Origin: Apus apus
Taxonomy: Eukaryota > Chordata > Aves > Apodiformes > Apodidae
DNA: 64,000 nucleotides
Reading direction: 5' to 3'
NCBI RefSeq assembly: GCF_020740795.1
Contig: NC_067286.1
Coordinates: 3,405,990-3,469,989, forward strand
Shown: piece by piece, positions 1-24,511 of the stretch
How positions within the stretch are numbered: the stretch's first letter is position 1
How the letters are laid out: each line of letters starts with the position of its first letter
Notes under the pieces: model-generated
What the model was told of the DNA's origin: nothing
Seen by the model: the letters and a program-made list of their open reading frames with translations, nothing else
The model's database searches: none
Position numbers and translations under genes: made by a program

Positions 1-3000
1 CTGTGAAAAATGCAGTTTAAGACATTATCATACTATTCAGGCAACAGAACAAAAATTGCACCTGAAGTCTTAACGTTCAACTTTGCTGGATCCTGTTATT
101 ATGGCCCTGCAGATGCTCAGCACACAATGCTACTCTGACACTTCTGTTCCACCAACAAAACTGGAGCATACAGATCCAGAGCACTTTATGCTGGAGGAGG
201 AGTGGTAGGTGGCACAGAGGAATTTGACAGTTAAGTTCTACAGAAAGTTGCTGATAGCCAATAAAAAATGAAGCTTAAGCCCCAGGATTTATGTCAACAT
301 TTTAAAAGGAGAGAGGTCTACAGATACTTTATCCAGCTCTCATTCCTTTAACAGTTCCCTGGAATTGTTCCAGGTCAAATCACTTTGCTCAGTAAGTCTT
401 AGTCTCCCAATTTCAGCCTTATCAAATATTTCAGACTCTATTTTTGTCCTGTATGCTAGCCCCAACGATCCTAATTTCATCCAGTCTGTCTCCTACCTCA
501 GTTTAGTGCTCAACCACTCACCCACTTCTCTGTAGGTTTTGCTTTCAGCCTCCCTATCTCACCAGTGTCCACATCCTCATTTCAACATCATTCCAGCTCT
601 CCCTTCACACCATGGCTCCTTAGCAGATCTGTACACACAGCCTCCCTCAATTCCTTCCTAGTACCCCATTATTTCTCTGACCCATTCCCTTTGCCTGAAC
701 AGCCCTTGATTCCCACCACCAACCCAGCAGCTCTTGTTCACCCTCCTTATCTACATCCCTCACAGTGCCAGTCTTCCTACATGGTGCAGTCCAGCTCACC
801 TTTCATCAACAATGCATGACCCACTTTTCCTCTCTACCTAAAACCTCATTAATGTTCATTTTTTTTCCTGCCAATTTCCTTATCCTCAGTTCTCCACATC
901 AGGTCTGGTCTTGTTCCCCTTGGACACGAAGCAGGTAGTTCAGTAACTTCCTTCGTGTGACCAAGAGTTACACATCCCTCAAGGGAGGGGTGGGGGTGCA
1001 GAAATCACCTCCCAGAACAGGACAACTACATCCTGTCAGGGGGAAAACACTGTCAATATTTTTTTAGCGTGGGTAAAACAATGTCTTTTTCTCTAGTCTT
1101 GTTCTTGGAAGACATTAAACTCCTCTGGCTGAAGCTTTCTGAAGAGAATTCAGCCTGAGGCAGACACCCAACGCAACATGGAAAAATGTAGCTTGAAAAG
1201 CTACTTTGACAAAGTTGTGAACAGCTGAAAATATGCCTTAAGGACTGGAAGTGCCTGGCAGCCTTAGTAATAGATGGTGTTACTAGCCCTGCTTGTCATG
1301 AGAGTCAAAGGGCCACCCTATAAGAATCACCCACTTCAGTGATGATCGACCAGAAACCAACTGCATTTTATGGAGTAGCTCTGTGTTCCTGCTAACATAA
1401 CCAAGACAAGACTCCTGCCATTTAATTGTGCCACAATTTGATGTCTACACGGATCCTGACAGAAAGATCCTAACAACACTTTCCCATTCCCTAGGGCTGT
1501 GCCATTGCACACCAACATGGGCAGCAGCACTGGTTACAAGATTTCCCCCCAGCCTCGGTTTATGATGTGGCAGTTCAGGGTAAACAGTTGGCAGACAAGC
1601 CACTAGGCCTCCAGCTGCTCAGTTTCCTTCTGTGAGAGTCAACGTAATTGCAGCCCTCCTTGTGGCTTCAGCTTCTCCTCTCTGAAGTTTGCTGTAAGGG
1701 ACCTACCTAAAGTAATTAGACCACCTGTCACATCGCCAGATCCTTCTGCAGTTTGGTTTACATGGTTTGACAGTAATTGTTTCAGTGGATGCCATTGTAA
1801 TGGCACTGCAAAATATATTGTAGAATTATTTTAATCAATAAATAGAATTACACACTCATCAGAGCATGAGCTTCTCTGTGACTAGCCCTCCATATCATGA
1901 TGCAGTCCATAATGCCAGCTTTTTGCATGTTACAGGATGTCGGGCAGAAATGCCATTTGCAGATGAAAGGATATTTTAGATTATACATCAATTAAACTTT
2001 TACAGCTCAGAAAGATTTCTGAGCTCTGGAAAAAACAAAAGCATCAGTTGTGGAACCTGTAAATGGCTATTTGGTTTGGGAGCAGTTTGGGTTATGCTGG
2101 TACCATTGCTGCCAGGACAAGAGTCACCATAAATTCACAGTCTTAACATACACCCAAGCAAATGGCATTTTGGAACTTCAGCCACTGAAGCAGCTACATC
2201 TGTAATTTTTCCTTCAGGACTACATAAGATGGAGTAGTTTTGAGGTGGGAAGGGCTGTTACAAGTTATCAAATATTAGCATTCCTATATGAAGGTGTACA
2301 TGCACACACGTGCCTGTACACACACCTGCACACACTGCCAAGTGTGTGCAGCCAAAAAATCATAAATTCTCTACATGATAAACTGACCCTAATATCACCT
2401 GTAAGGTGCCCTTCACTGTAACACTGATCTTACGGAGGTGGAAATCCAGACATGGAAGCTATAAGAACCTTCCCAAGGTGCTCACAGAACGAGTCACAGC
2501 ACTTCCCTAATGACTCCTACGTTTTTGTTCAAACCACTGGCTAAAACCAAAGCAAAGCACAGCCCTACAAATGTAAGAAGCATGCATTTACAGCATCACA
2601 GTAACAGTTCTGCATCCATACAACATACAGCTTTGGTTTTGGTTTATATGCATAAATATAACCTTATTTTCTATATATACAGACTACTAGATAACTTAAA
2701 AATATATCAAGAAATCATTTCACACAAAGGAATTTTTTTTGTCAGCAGCTGAAATACTCAAGAGGTTGTCTGTTTTTATAACTGCATCACAAGTAGCTTA
2801 TAAGCTTCTGAAATTACCCCTGCTTTTAGTAGTGCCTCAACAGGTCAATGCCAGTTGTTGGTTACAATAGTACTGCAGCATGAAACACAGTGCAAGACAA
2901 AAGCTGTAATTCAGTCTGCTGGCAGAGACATAAAAATGTGATTTTTCCCAAAATAAATCAGAATAGAATCTAACCCTGTCTTAGAGGTTCTTTAGCATAG

Positions 3001-4929
3001 TATCTTAAAGTAAAAAGTGGGTTTTCTTCTCAATAGGTTACATGGGAATTTCACTGTTTAGCATATTGATGGTACACATCAATAAATACATACAGAATAT
3101 CTTCATACCTAGTGGATTTTAATTTATATATATATAATATAAATAGTTTTACATTAGAAAGGATTTTAATATCACCACAGTATTTAGTTTATAGTTTACT
3201 GTTTCTTTACATATACCTTCATCTCATGTCTTGTAAGGGTGCCCCACACTGCAACCTGCATTCCCACCATCCACATCTCCAAGCTGCCATTAAACACATG
3301 CTTATTTTCAAACACATTCTCAAATGCAAACAAAACCAGTGGGGCATAAATATCTTCTTAAATAGCTAAATGAAATTGAATTAATTTGAAAAGACTCCAA
3401 AGTGATCTCTAGTCAAGCCCATTCAAATCCCATTGAAACATGGGCTCCAAGGTGGATGTCAAATAACTTACAACTCCTTGACAAGAAGCTGTTATGCTCC
3501 ACAATTTTTATTTTGCTGCAAGCCACCCAGTAAACAGAAAGCAACTTGTTTTCATAGGCATGATCTAAAATTTACTCTTGAGAAAAAATATTAATTGCAA
3601 TTTAAAACATGATCTTTATATTCTGTTTTCCTGAAGGAAAAAATACGGTTAAATCAGATTATAACAGGATAAAACCAATCCCTCTGATGCAAGATTTCTA
3701 AGCATAAGGGTGCCATGGGCTTTCAGATGCCACAAAAGACCTTTGAGGATACTTCAGCAAACACAAACAAAGCCAAACACACCATTTGCAGTGAAAAATA
3801 ACTCAGACCTTCCTTTTGGCTGCTTCAGGTGGAAGGTAGGTCAGAAGCTGGCTCCAGGTGCTCTCCCTCCAAATCAAGCCAACAATTCCAGTTTGGATTC
3901 AGACTCCACACACCAGCACTTGGGAATAACAGCATGATCTCCATCCACACCATAGGTTCCCCATCCTTCAGATGAGTTGGCCTTACTTTTTTTGGGGGGG
4001 TGGAGGGGAAGAGGAGCCCTCTCCAGTTGTTGCAGAGACTCAAGAAACACTCCCCAAACCATCTCTGTGCTTTGCTATGTGAGAGCAGCTCCCAGACATA
4101 CCCCAGGGATGTGGTTTATTTCATGCAGTGGCTCCCATGAGCAACCTGTCATGACTAGAGGGCAACGCCAACCAAATCATGGTCAGCCCAGCTCGTTATT
4201 CACCACAGCACAGCCCAGCACAGACAGCTTTGGGACCAAGATTAGTCAAGACACATTAACACAGACTAGAGTGATTTGGGCCATATTTTTTTCAGCTCTA
4301 CAGCTAGCATTCCCCCTCATAATTCAGGATCATCTCAGCACAGTGCTCCACTGGATCACATCAGGAATTACGAGCAGACACTTTCACATCATAGCAGACC
4401 AACACTTAAAGGGCCTAGATTTTTATTGTCTCCATGAAAAGAGAAAGGGCAAATGCCTATGGGAATAAAGAGGGAGATCCTCCTTTCCTTTATACTTTGC
4501 ACCCTTGAAAGTGGGATAACCCTAATTTTGTAATGACAGCACAAACAGCACAGCCTCCCATGTTGAAAAGGTCCTGCAGCACTGGATTAAAATGACATGA
4601 ATCCACAGAAATTAACCAGGATGCTACTAAAATGACTTTGTATGCATAAGGAGTTTAGTAGGTAAGGAGATCCCAATGAATTATTTAGTCAAAATACACA
4701 TTTTTAGTAAATAAATTAAATTGGCCTCAAATCTTTGCTGTTCTAATAAAATACTTATAGTTCCAGCCCAATTTACCTGTATAGAATGCAGAGCAATATT
4801 ATGCCAAACACTGGCCAGACCTTTCTTATTATCAGAGTGAAATTCACATAACATAACCCATCTAAAGGCCTAATAAACTTACTTAAATAGAGAAAGAACA
4901 ACAGAAGCAGCTCACCAACAGACTGAACC
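1..4929. other. Intergenic, no gene recognised
   Basis: AT-rich sequence with a CA/GT-rich patch (2298-2350), a MIR-like relic and a short TA run near 3120. The open frames are short, overlap on opposite strands and show no domain or splice structure. Confidence 0.8.
2425..2505 (-). mobile_element. MIR-like SINE relic
   Basis: The order cttacggaggtggaaatcca, cattaagaacctt-like text, then cccaaggtgctcacagaacg resembles the reverse complement of the MIR core (fall to a baseline count, 'taagtgacttgcccaaggtcacacag'). It is strongly diverged and could be chance. Confidence 0.35.
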
Positions 4930-5540
4930 ACAGCATGTCAGGGGCTGGAAGATACCTCAGAAGATCATCTAGTCCAACTCCCCTGCCAGAGCAGGACCCC
5001 TTAGAGTAGGTCACACAGGAAAACATCCAGGAGGCTTTTGCATGTCTCCAGAGAAGGAGACTCCACAACCTCTCTGGGCAGCCTCCTCCAGTGCTCTGTC
5101 ACCCTCACAGTGAAAAAGTGTTTCTTTATTTGATGCGTAACCCTCACTTGCACCCATTGCCCTTTGTCCTATCATTAGACATCACTGAGAAGAGCCTGAC
5201 TTTGTCCTCCTGACACTTGACTAGCACTGGTCCCAGTACCAACTCCTGAGGGACTCCACTAGATACAGGCCTCCCACTAGACCGTGTCCCTGTGACTTCT
5301 TTCCCTCAACCAGTTCACAATCCACCTCACTAGCCAATCATCCAGACCACACTTCCTCAGTTCAGCTGCGAGGATGCGGCGGGAGATGTTGTCAAATGCT
5401 TCACTGAAATCCAGATAAACTACATGCACTGCACCACCATCATCTGTCGACCTGATTATGTCCCCATATCTGCTCAGTGATGATTTTTGGGACAGAGGTT
5501 GTCTACAGGACAGATACCTACTCTTCACCAAGTCAACCAA
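4930..5540 (-). mobile_element. CR1 LINE fragment with reverse transcriptase remnant
   Basis: The left part (4930 to about 5210) is a diverged CR1 3' end, recognised by gatcatctagtccaactccc and cacaacctctctgggcagcc. The right part (about 5280-5540) encodes on the minus strand HVVYLDFSEAFDNISRRIL, which is reverse transcriptase motif A with the catalytic Asp context of LINE enzymes. An open frame of 87 codons survives, but it lacks the rest of the enzyme and is a fossil. The two parts lie closer together than in a full-length element, so there is an internal deletion or two insertions. Confidence 0.85.
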
Positions 5541-16427
<10,887 letters not shown>

Positions 16428-16485
16428 GTCGACCAGCGGCGCCGCTCCGCTCGCTCCGGGCTGACCGGAGGCCGATCCGACTTAC
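16428..16485. promoter_or_regulatory. Compact CpG cluster beside a strong minus-strand 5' splice site
   Basis: About a dozen CpG dinucleotides fall within some 60 bases (including gcggcgccgctccgctcgct), in surroundings that have almost none. On the minus strand the adjacent text reads GG|GTAAGTC at 16480-16485, a near-consensus splice donor. It could be a small regulatory element or the edge of a non-coding RNA first exon. Neither is proven. Confidence 0.35.
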
Positions 16486-19400
16486 CCTACATTAGCACGT
16501 TCAATATGTGGTTTTACAAAAATCATGTCAGAAATTCCGGTTGGATCAGCAAGTGGGCTCCCCTTGTACCCTAAAAAAACCAGTGTGCTTGGATCACGTT
16601 TTAGATTTTTTTAATTTTTTTCCCCTCCTTTTAAAAACAGAGAAGAAAGCAAGTAGGTGAAAGGTAACTGTATCACTTTACAGACACAAGCTCCCCTCTG
16701 ATTACAACTAATTAAGATATTCAGCAGCCTTAAAACAATACCTTTTTTTAATCAATGAACCCAGACAGCATTCACAGCTTTTTGAGATGACAAATGCCCT
16801 TTGAAAGAGTTAATAGGCAAAGGTTTGTACTGGCAATGAATAGGGCTACCTTTAATTGATCCAAGAGCCTTAGAGAGCACTCTTATAGCTTGATGATGTA
16901 TTTGGGTTGCAAATAGGCCAAAATAAGCATAAAGAAAATCTGTAAGACCATGAGACCTTTCATTTTTTCGTTGCAGGAAGAAGAGGGGGGGGGAACTGCT
17001 GGGGAAAATGAGAGAACTATGATGGGCTTATCTTTGTGCTCCAGCACTTAAAATAGATAAAACGACTGAAATTTTGAGGAAAAGAGAGGAAGTGATCAGG
17101 CCATAATTCTGAGAATAAACGTCAGGGTGCATGAAAATGCACAAAACAAGGCTTCTTCAGAAAAAACAAAAATAAGAAAAAAAAGAGGACATGACTCAAT
17201 AGTATAAAGAAACATTGATTAAAAAAATACCCTGAGGGAGGAAGATATTCCATCAGCTTTAGTAAGCTGCATTCCCTCTAAACTTCTTAAGTAAGAAATA
17301 AAATTAAATGTCTGGAGGCAGTCACATGGACCCATTTATAATTTTTCCTCTCATTCTTTGTCCATCTTTTACATGGTTTTCTTCAAGATGTACAGGAAAT
17401 TTGCACACCAGAAGTGGCTCCTGAAATTAAAAATGATGGGTTAGGAGTAAGCACTCCTGCCTGAGTAGCCCAAGAAGACACAAAAATTCATTTTTTATAA
17501 ACAATATAATATCTATTTAATAATATTCTTTTCTTTACAAGACTGATTATACTCTAATATTACCCAATAATTATGAAGAGGCTATTATATCCATACTTAA
17601 ACTAGCTTTTCATCATCAACTCAATTTTGGCAAAATCCCTTCCCCATTTAGCAAAAGCTAAACTGATTTCCCTGAACTTTCACAGGTGCAAATTTTGTGC
17701 CAAGGTAGAATTTTTCTGGAAAGCCTGAGGCAAATCAGACAAGGAAATTCCTAGACTAAAAGACTATTTTAAAATGGAATTACAGTGTAAGGATATTATC
17801 ACTAACTCAGGAAAAAAAAAAAATCCAATAGAAAGATGCTGGGGTCTGAGATTTTCTTATAGGAGTTATGGGAGGAGCTAGGAAAAAAGTTGACATTGCT
17901 CCTTAAACATAAAAAAATAGAGCAATAACATAGATATGCATCCAGATGTGTTATGAAAAGTAAGTCGAGTCCACTTTCAATTTGGAACAGGGAACACAGA
18001 AGCTGTTCTCTAATTCTGCTCATCCTGTTCATCCTACAATCTTGAACAAATCCTCTCCTAGTAGTAACCAAGCAGAACAATACAGTCTTCATTGCAGGTC
18101 TGGGTAAAATGAAGAGAATTTTGAACTTACCTCTCTAAGAAAAGAGAGCTGAAATAGGATGCTCTGAACAACACATTCCCATTAGGAATATTTGCCTCAT
18201 GTGAGTTGTTTTCCCCTGTGGTATAAAGTCCTGGGGAAAAGAACAAATACAAATTTCCCTGTTGTAAATTCAAGATATTTTTTAATTGATTATTCTAAGT
18301 CCACCCCGCCAAGCACCACAGATTTGCAACCATACCAAGGTAAAGCAGCAGCTGCATCCTCCAAAAAGCCTCCATTCAAGACCCAAATACCAGTAGACAA
18401 ACAGGAGTACCAGGACATGTGGACAGTGGCAACAGACTGAGGAAAGTAGATGCTGGGCTGTTCACAGCCTTGCTCAATTTTGTGTAGAGAAAGTCAAAAT
18501 ATTGTTTTGTGTTTTGAGTTGCTTTCATTTTTATTTTTTTTATTAATATTATTTATGAGAAAGTCTTCTCCTTGTTCTGTTCTCTCAATTTGGACTGTTA
18601 GAATCATCCTTTGTAACTCAAAGCCAAAATATTTCCTTCCATGATATCAGGTTACATGTTACCACAAGTTTTCTAAAAAAAATAATATGATAAAAATAAT
18701 ATAAATTAGGATGTACAAGGCTGTCTTTAAAGGACATCAGGTTCTTGAGGGACACTCCAAACTTCAAACTCAACTGCTTTTTGTGGAGAAGGCACAGAAA
18801 GATTACCCATCCCACTCCTCCCTAGCATGGTGAAGCACCATTGTTTTATAAAATAGGAGGCAACCAGATCACAAAATAACCGTGTCCAGCAGCTTACTTT
18901 TTGACAGAAAAAAATATGGTCAGATTCTGCTATTACACTTCTAGCTGGCAGGGGCCTGGGAACACAACCAGGATTTCCTCCAAAGTATACAGCCATGAAA
19001 GCTGCAGGCAAAGTGATCCCATCGAGGTTCACATGATGGATCAGACTTGCAAGTCCAGAGGAAGCACAGGTAGCTGACTGCCCAGGAGGTCTCCTTTCAT
19101 CCCTTGTATCAAGACCACCAAACTAGGAAACTCAGCAGTCCCACACTACCCACTGAGGCCTTGGAGGCAGCTAGGGGAAAAAAAGTAAAAAAAGAATGAC
19201 AGATAAAAACTTGGAACCTGAAGGAAGCAAGAACAGTAACACAAGAGAAAGTAAATCAGAGAACAAGAAAGGCTCATCTCTAAAATGCTTGCTTAAGGAC
19301 TCTCAAGATGATGTATCCTCTTCATCTTCTGTTTCACCAAACTGGCTCTGATCATAACAGCACCTTCAACAGCAAAGCTTCCACCAACAAATGGTACAAT

Positions 19401-21059
19401 CAATCTATGGGACACTCCACACTACTCAGGATCATATTTCCACTGCTGTCCACGTCCACAGAAAAAGGGCCAAAACTCAAATCTTGTTCCTGCACGTTTA
19501 ATTTCACTGAAGAACACACTGAGACAGCAGGGCCCCTCAGCAAACACCAGCAAAATCTGAGCTCTTTTCCTAAACCAAGCTTAAAATGTGTCACAGGTCT
19601 GTTTACATCCCACCTGGAAGCTTGTGTGGGAGCTGTTCACAGAGGGCACATCAACAGAGCACCACCAGGATGGTCAGAAAGCAAATGTGGCTGCAGACTG
19701 CTGCAAACACGTGGGACATGGGTATATTCCCCAGTCTGCCAGCCTCAAAGCCAGCTCAGTGAACAAGTAGTGCCCCACGTTAGCTACAGATTACTGGACA
19801 GAGGTGCATAAAACATCGTCTCATGACAAAGCTCCTCTGCACATCTAATTGATTGCCAGTCATTAGGGTCATTAGGTTCACTTTGTGCATCTCTATAGGC
19901 TCAAACTGGTCACTGATGCCAATACTGTAAGAATTCTATCCACATGAGCAGATCTTTGACCGAACACTACATTGATGAGGAGCTGAGGCACAGACAATCT
20001 GAATTGAAATGAAGCCAGGTTTTCCAAGCAGCACCTCTTTTACAGCTGTCTCATGAAATTAATAGCAACAATTTTAAAACCAGTTCATGGGTTGTTCTTA
20101 AAGGAATATTCCTACATTTGGTGAATCTTCACCCCTGCATGCATGAGCACACACACATACACACACACCTGCAACAGGTGAAAAATAGGGACTTGAGGGT
20201 GGGGGAAGCTGATGCAGAAAGAGAAACGGGTTTTCCAGTGCCAGAGATGGACTCAGCTTCAAGGACATGATCAAACAACCATTACTTTGTGGTCCTCAGA
20301 TTAATGTTCAGACAAAAGCTTCCCAGGTTCCTCACAAACATAAATGACACTCACTACCCCAAATAATTTATTTTTTTAAAGTCATCTCCAGCAAGCTTTG
20401 CCTAAAAATTAGTTAAGTCTCTTTGCAAAACATGCTGTTTGACTGAGCTTTAGTTACCCTCTCTGTCAGCTACAGTCCGAAGCCCAAACACAGCACACAG
20501 GGAAATAACACACAATGTTTTTCCAAAGGAGGCAGGAGGAGTTTTGATGCTGTAGAAGAAGCAGCAACAGGCACAGATGAAATTGTGCTTTCAGTTCTGC
20601 AAGTGAAAATCCTCAGCAGCTCCACATTGATGGAAACCTCACCCTAAAAGCTCCGTGGACTCTCCTCAACTCAGCTGGGATACCAAGAAAGCAAACTATG
20701 ATCCCCCTTTTCTAAAAATCTGGTTGACAATCCGACACCTTTGATGCAAATCTTTTAAAAGGCAGAGATGGCATCAAGTCAGGGACAGGATGGAGGGAAA
20801 TGTGTTTCCTTCCGTGGGGGGACCATTAGTGGGAAGGTTAATAGCCCTGGGCATGCGATCAACTTAAGGTTTGTGCCAGTTTCTCCAGGGTTTCCCTGGC
20901 CATCACCAGCTTCCCTGGGCTGGGCAGCTCTCCCTCATCTTCCTACCCCAGACAGCTCTTAAACAGAAGGACAACAGCCTGCTGGGGGAGAAACAGACAG
21001 ACAATCACATCATTCACTTCCACGGACAAAGTATGAAATAGGCACAGGGAGGGAGCCCT
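16486..21059. other. Intergenic, with candidate conserved stretch near 16.7-16.9 kb
   Basis: The part from 16690 to 16920 is AT-rich with repeated homeodomain-like words (ctaattaag, tttaatcaatg, tttaattgatcc) and looks like many vertebrate conserved non-coding elements. Conservation cannot be tested here. The remainder shows no gene. Confidence 0.6.
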
Positions 21060-21830
21060 TGGAGTGTCTTCCCCTTTGCAGAGATACGAACGCGATGGAT
21101 GTTCAGCCCAAAAAGACAGGGGTGGGAGGGGGGGGAAGCAGGAATCCAGCCCTTCCCAACACGCGGATTGCAGCAGCGAGGCAGCAGAGAGTCTAAAGAA
21201 GGCCTGGAGTTAGCATTCCGAGCACACGGCCCGGCAGAGTATGGGAAAGGGATAGAGCAGCCCAAAGAGCTGGCGCCACTGGCTGACGAGCAGAGCGCAA
21301 GTGATCAAGATTTACGGCGAGAGAGGAGGAAACAGTCCGCTGGCCCGATTAGAGCTGTGAATACCGAGTTGTTCAGGGAGGATTTTGCAGCTGACTGATC
21401 ACAGGCTGTCGGAGCAGGCCTCGGACAACAGCTGCAAGGCTTGCTGGGCTGCAGAAACAAAGGGCGCCTAGCACGGTGCAAAGAAAGAGCTGACAGGTTG
21501 TTGTTAGCAGTGGCAAATGTGTGAGGTATGTCACTGTGTGCGAGACGGGGTGGGTTGGGTCGGTGGGGAAAGAAGGAGGGCAAGAAGCACAGGCAGCACT
21601 CAGAAAGGGGCAGGGAGGCGGGGGGAGAGGGAGCAGAGACACAGGCTTGGTCAAAGCACTTTCCTAAAATCAGGCCGGTGTTTGTGAGGAGGACAATCAC
21701 AAGGTCTGTTTACTGCTGCCAAGATGAATTAGCCCATCGTCTCATTTAGAGGACGAATCCGGTGGCACAGACTATAAGGTGCATGGCATTAAAGGGACTA
21801 ATTAGACGATTCCGGCAAATCTGAATCAAG
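21060..21830. promoter_or_regulatory. CpG-rich island-like element, candidate enhancer or promoter
   Basis: Dense CpG and raised G+C relative to the flanks, with purine-rich G tracts (21119-21140 and 21540-21640). The right end is rich in transcription factor-like words: TGTTTAC (21707-21713), CTAATTAG (21798-21805), and two similar CGAATCCGG and CGATTCCGG words about 50 bases apart. Overlapping open frames on both strands have no recognisable domain. I infer a regulatory element; its target could be CCND1, TPCN2 or an unannotated RNA. Confidence 0.45.
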
Positions 21831-24511
21831 ACCCTTTCTTTCTTTGAAAAGCTGGAAAGCATTTCTCAGGACTCTAGTCAGATGGCTGAGGTTTTGTTGG
21901 GCTTTTTCTTTCTGTTCTGAGAAGGGATATCTTGTGCAATTCCCTAACTCACGAGGGTCTGCTCTGAATTCTGCTCTGAGCTTCAAGAACAGTTGTTAGG
22001 AAGCTGCTGGCATTTACATCATATCTGAGAAGGTCCAAACCAAAATCCTGGATTCTGCAGGAATTCAGCTCCCAGGCCAGGGACAAATTTTGCAGCTGGT
22101 CCCTCCTGTTGGAGCGGGGCTAAACCAGAAGCCCACGTGTGAACATACCTGAGCTAAGATCCTACAGCTGAATTCTCACTCAAACACACAAAACAATCCA
22201 GGTTTTCCCAAAGCTGGCTTCTAATCTGACACCTACCCCCCCCCCCCTCCCCCTCCAAATATAGCATCTGGAGCCAAATGCTTTTCCCAAGCAGCCCTGT
22301 GCTTTCTGGAGCCATGGTTCACTAAGCTTGTGAGTGCTGGGTAGGAATGTATCAATGAAACTCCACAGATGATCAAAGTCAGAAGCTGGAGAACAGGAGA
22401 ACTTACTTTCAGCTCCCTCTTTGGCAAGTTCAGGATTCAGTTCTTGAAATCGGGCAACATTTTACTCCGACTGTGACAAAAACAAAGTGTTAGAAACAGC
22501 TCTGAAGCACTGGTGCATGCACATGTTTGCACACAACCACTATATTGCAGTGGTCACTATTAAAATGTTTTACAAGTGGTGAAGGTTACCATGGTATTCA
22601 CAGTATACTAAGGGAAGGGGATACCATGAAAATCACAAACATTCAACACTGCAAATAGCAAATATCAGATGTTTCATAGTTATTAGTAACACTTTGTCAA
22701 GTATAAGCTTCTTGCTCATTTACATATATATCTATTACTAACCAACAAAGAGGAGATTCTAAGAAATTGCAACGGCCTTTGTGGCATCCAGTCAATTATA
22801 CCAACAAACCCTATTTTGATTTTTCTCTTCTAAAGGGTCTCTGGGACCCAGCTAGTCTAGTCCCAGTGGGCAGCACTTGATACACTGTAAAGGGAATTCA
22901 GAACAAGAGGCATTTCAAGGCTTCTAACACAGCTCCATTCTCCCAAAATATATTTTAAAAAAATAAAATAAAATACCAGCATGCAGAATACTCCATCTAG
23001 GGGCAGAAATGTAACCCAAAATTTCCTTAGCCTCTGCTTTGACATGTGTTAACCTCATTCCACCACGACGGAGCACATGAGAAATAATCAGACATTTCAC
23101 AGAGGTTCTAAATAGTCTTTCCTCAGTATGAGTCCGTAGATTTTCACTTTTTCTTATTTTAAATACAGAGCTTCCAGCTTGAGTTTCTGCTTAACAGTGA
23201 TGAAGAACACCAGCACTACTTTAATGTGTCTGCCAGCAGCTGGGTTATACTTGAAACTAGAAATATTACCTTAGGAACAACCTATAATCCACCGTATCCA
23301 TATGCTTAAAGTTTTCAGCTCAATAAGGATGGCCAGTGACCTCAACTGCAAAGAATAATGAAATGCCTGAAGGGTTAATTTAGGTAACTATATTTTTGGG
23401 GATATAATTAGGCTTCTACTGAAGTCAAAGCAGGGTCTGAATTTCATTTCAGGAGGAGCAGAAATGGCTTGTGGCAGAGGCATACTGCTGAATAAGAAAA
23501 TCTCTCTGTAGCTGGATAATTCAATATCATATATGCTTAAAATTAGAACACTGGGTTTGTTCACCAAATGTATCTGAGAACAATGTGCACAGCAGATAGG
23601 AGCAACAAATTTGTAGGCTCAGAAAAACAAACAAACTGAAAAGATATAATAATGCCAATTATCATTTTTTTTCTTTTTAGGAAAATAAAATATATATAGC
23701 AAGTGTATCAAGCCTTTCCCTCTAATTATATGTTTTCTTTCCACAAAACACTTTCAGCTCACAAGTCCACCCTAATTTTCCTTATTAAGCAATGGGTTAC
23801 AGCTTGTCCATGTTACAGCTTCCCCCTGCACTGTGTCTTGCTCTTTGTCTCTCTGGTAGAGAGTGGCTGCTTCTGAGGCCGGTGCAACCCTTTTGAAAGT
23901 AATCAAATTGCTTCCTACATTTGCTTTCCTAAACACCTCCATTTGATCACCTCCATTCTTCCTGCCCAGCCTCTCAGCTGCAAACTTCGTCCTTCATAAA
24001 TGCAAAGGCTAGAATTTTCTAGACACCACTTTAATTTTTCAAATAGCAATCCAATTACTGAGCAAATTGGCACATGTGCCTAGTTACATAGTGACTTGGC
24101 ACTGCCTCCCCTCACGGCTGGCAGTGATGAATGTGTTCCCCCTCAGCCCTCCTCATCTATCTGCTCCAGCCTCCGAGCCAACACCAGTGACCACATAAGG
24201 AGAGTGCCTGGCAGCTGCAAGCCCGAGGTGCCAAGAGGCAGATTGTATTCTGTAGCAGCAGGATCTGGGGCTGTGACTGGCTTCCTGGCTAGGCTTTTGT
24301 AAGACCTTTTCCATGGCCTCTAGGTTGGCTCTAATGAAGCCTGTAGAAATGCCTGCAGGGAGCTGGTATAGAAGTGAGTTAAGTCAAAGGTTTAATTTAG
24401 TTTCTAAAGTGAAGTGAATGTATATTGGCCTTCTTTTTCCACCCTGCAATTATACCCCTGCCACATTTATGAGAAAATACAGTATTCAGTCAACAATAGG
24501 AGTGCATTCCT
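21831..24511. other. Intergenic, no gene recognised
   Basis: Contains the C-rich tract at 22236 and otherwise ordinary AT-rich DNA. No exon was supported on either strand. Confidence 0.78.
22236..22256. repeat. C-rich homopolymer tract
   Basis: A run of 12 C bases followed by T-interrupted C blocks. Confidence 0.95.

Noticed and set aside
3977-4468. 163-codon open frame on the plus strand
   Set aside because: Starts in a G-rich tract, has no domain or biased residue pattern, and lacks splice or promoter support.
19308-19811. 167-codon open frame on the plus strand
   Set aside because: No recognised family and a composition typical of translated non-coding DNA. Kept out for lack of any support.
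21305-21700. 131-codon Pro/Ser/Leu-rich frame on the minus strand
   Set aside because: The sequence mirrors purine tracts in the CpG-rich element; the amino acid bias comes from base composition.
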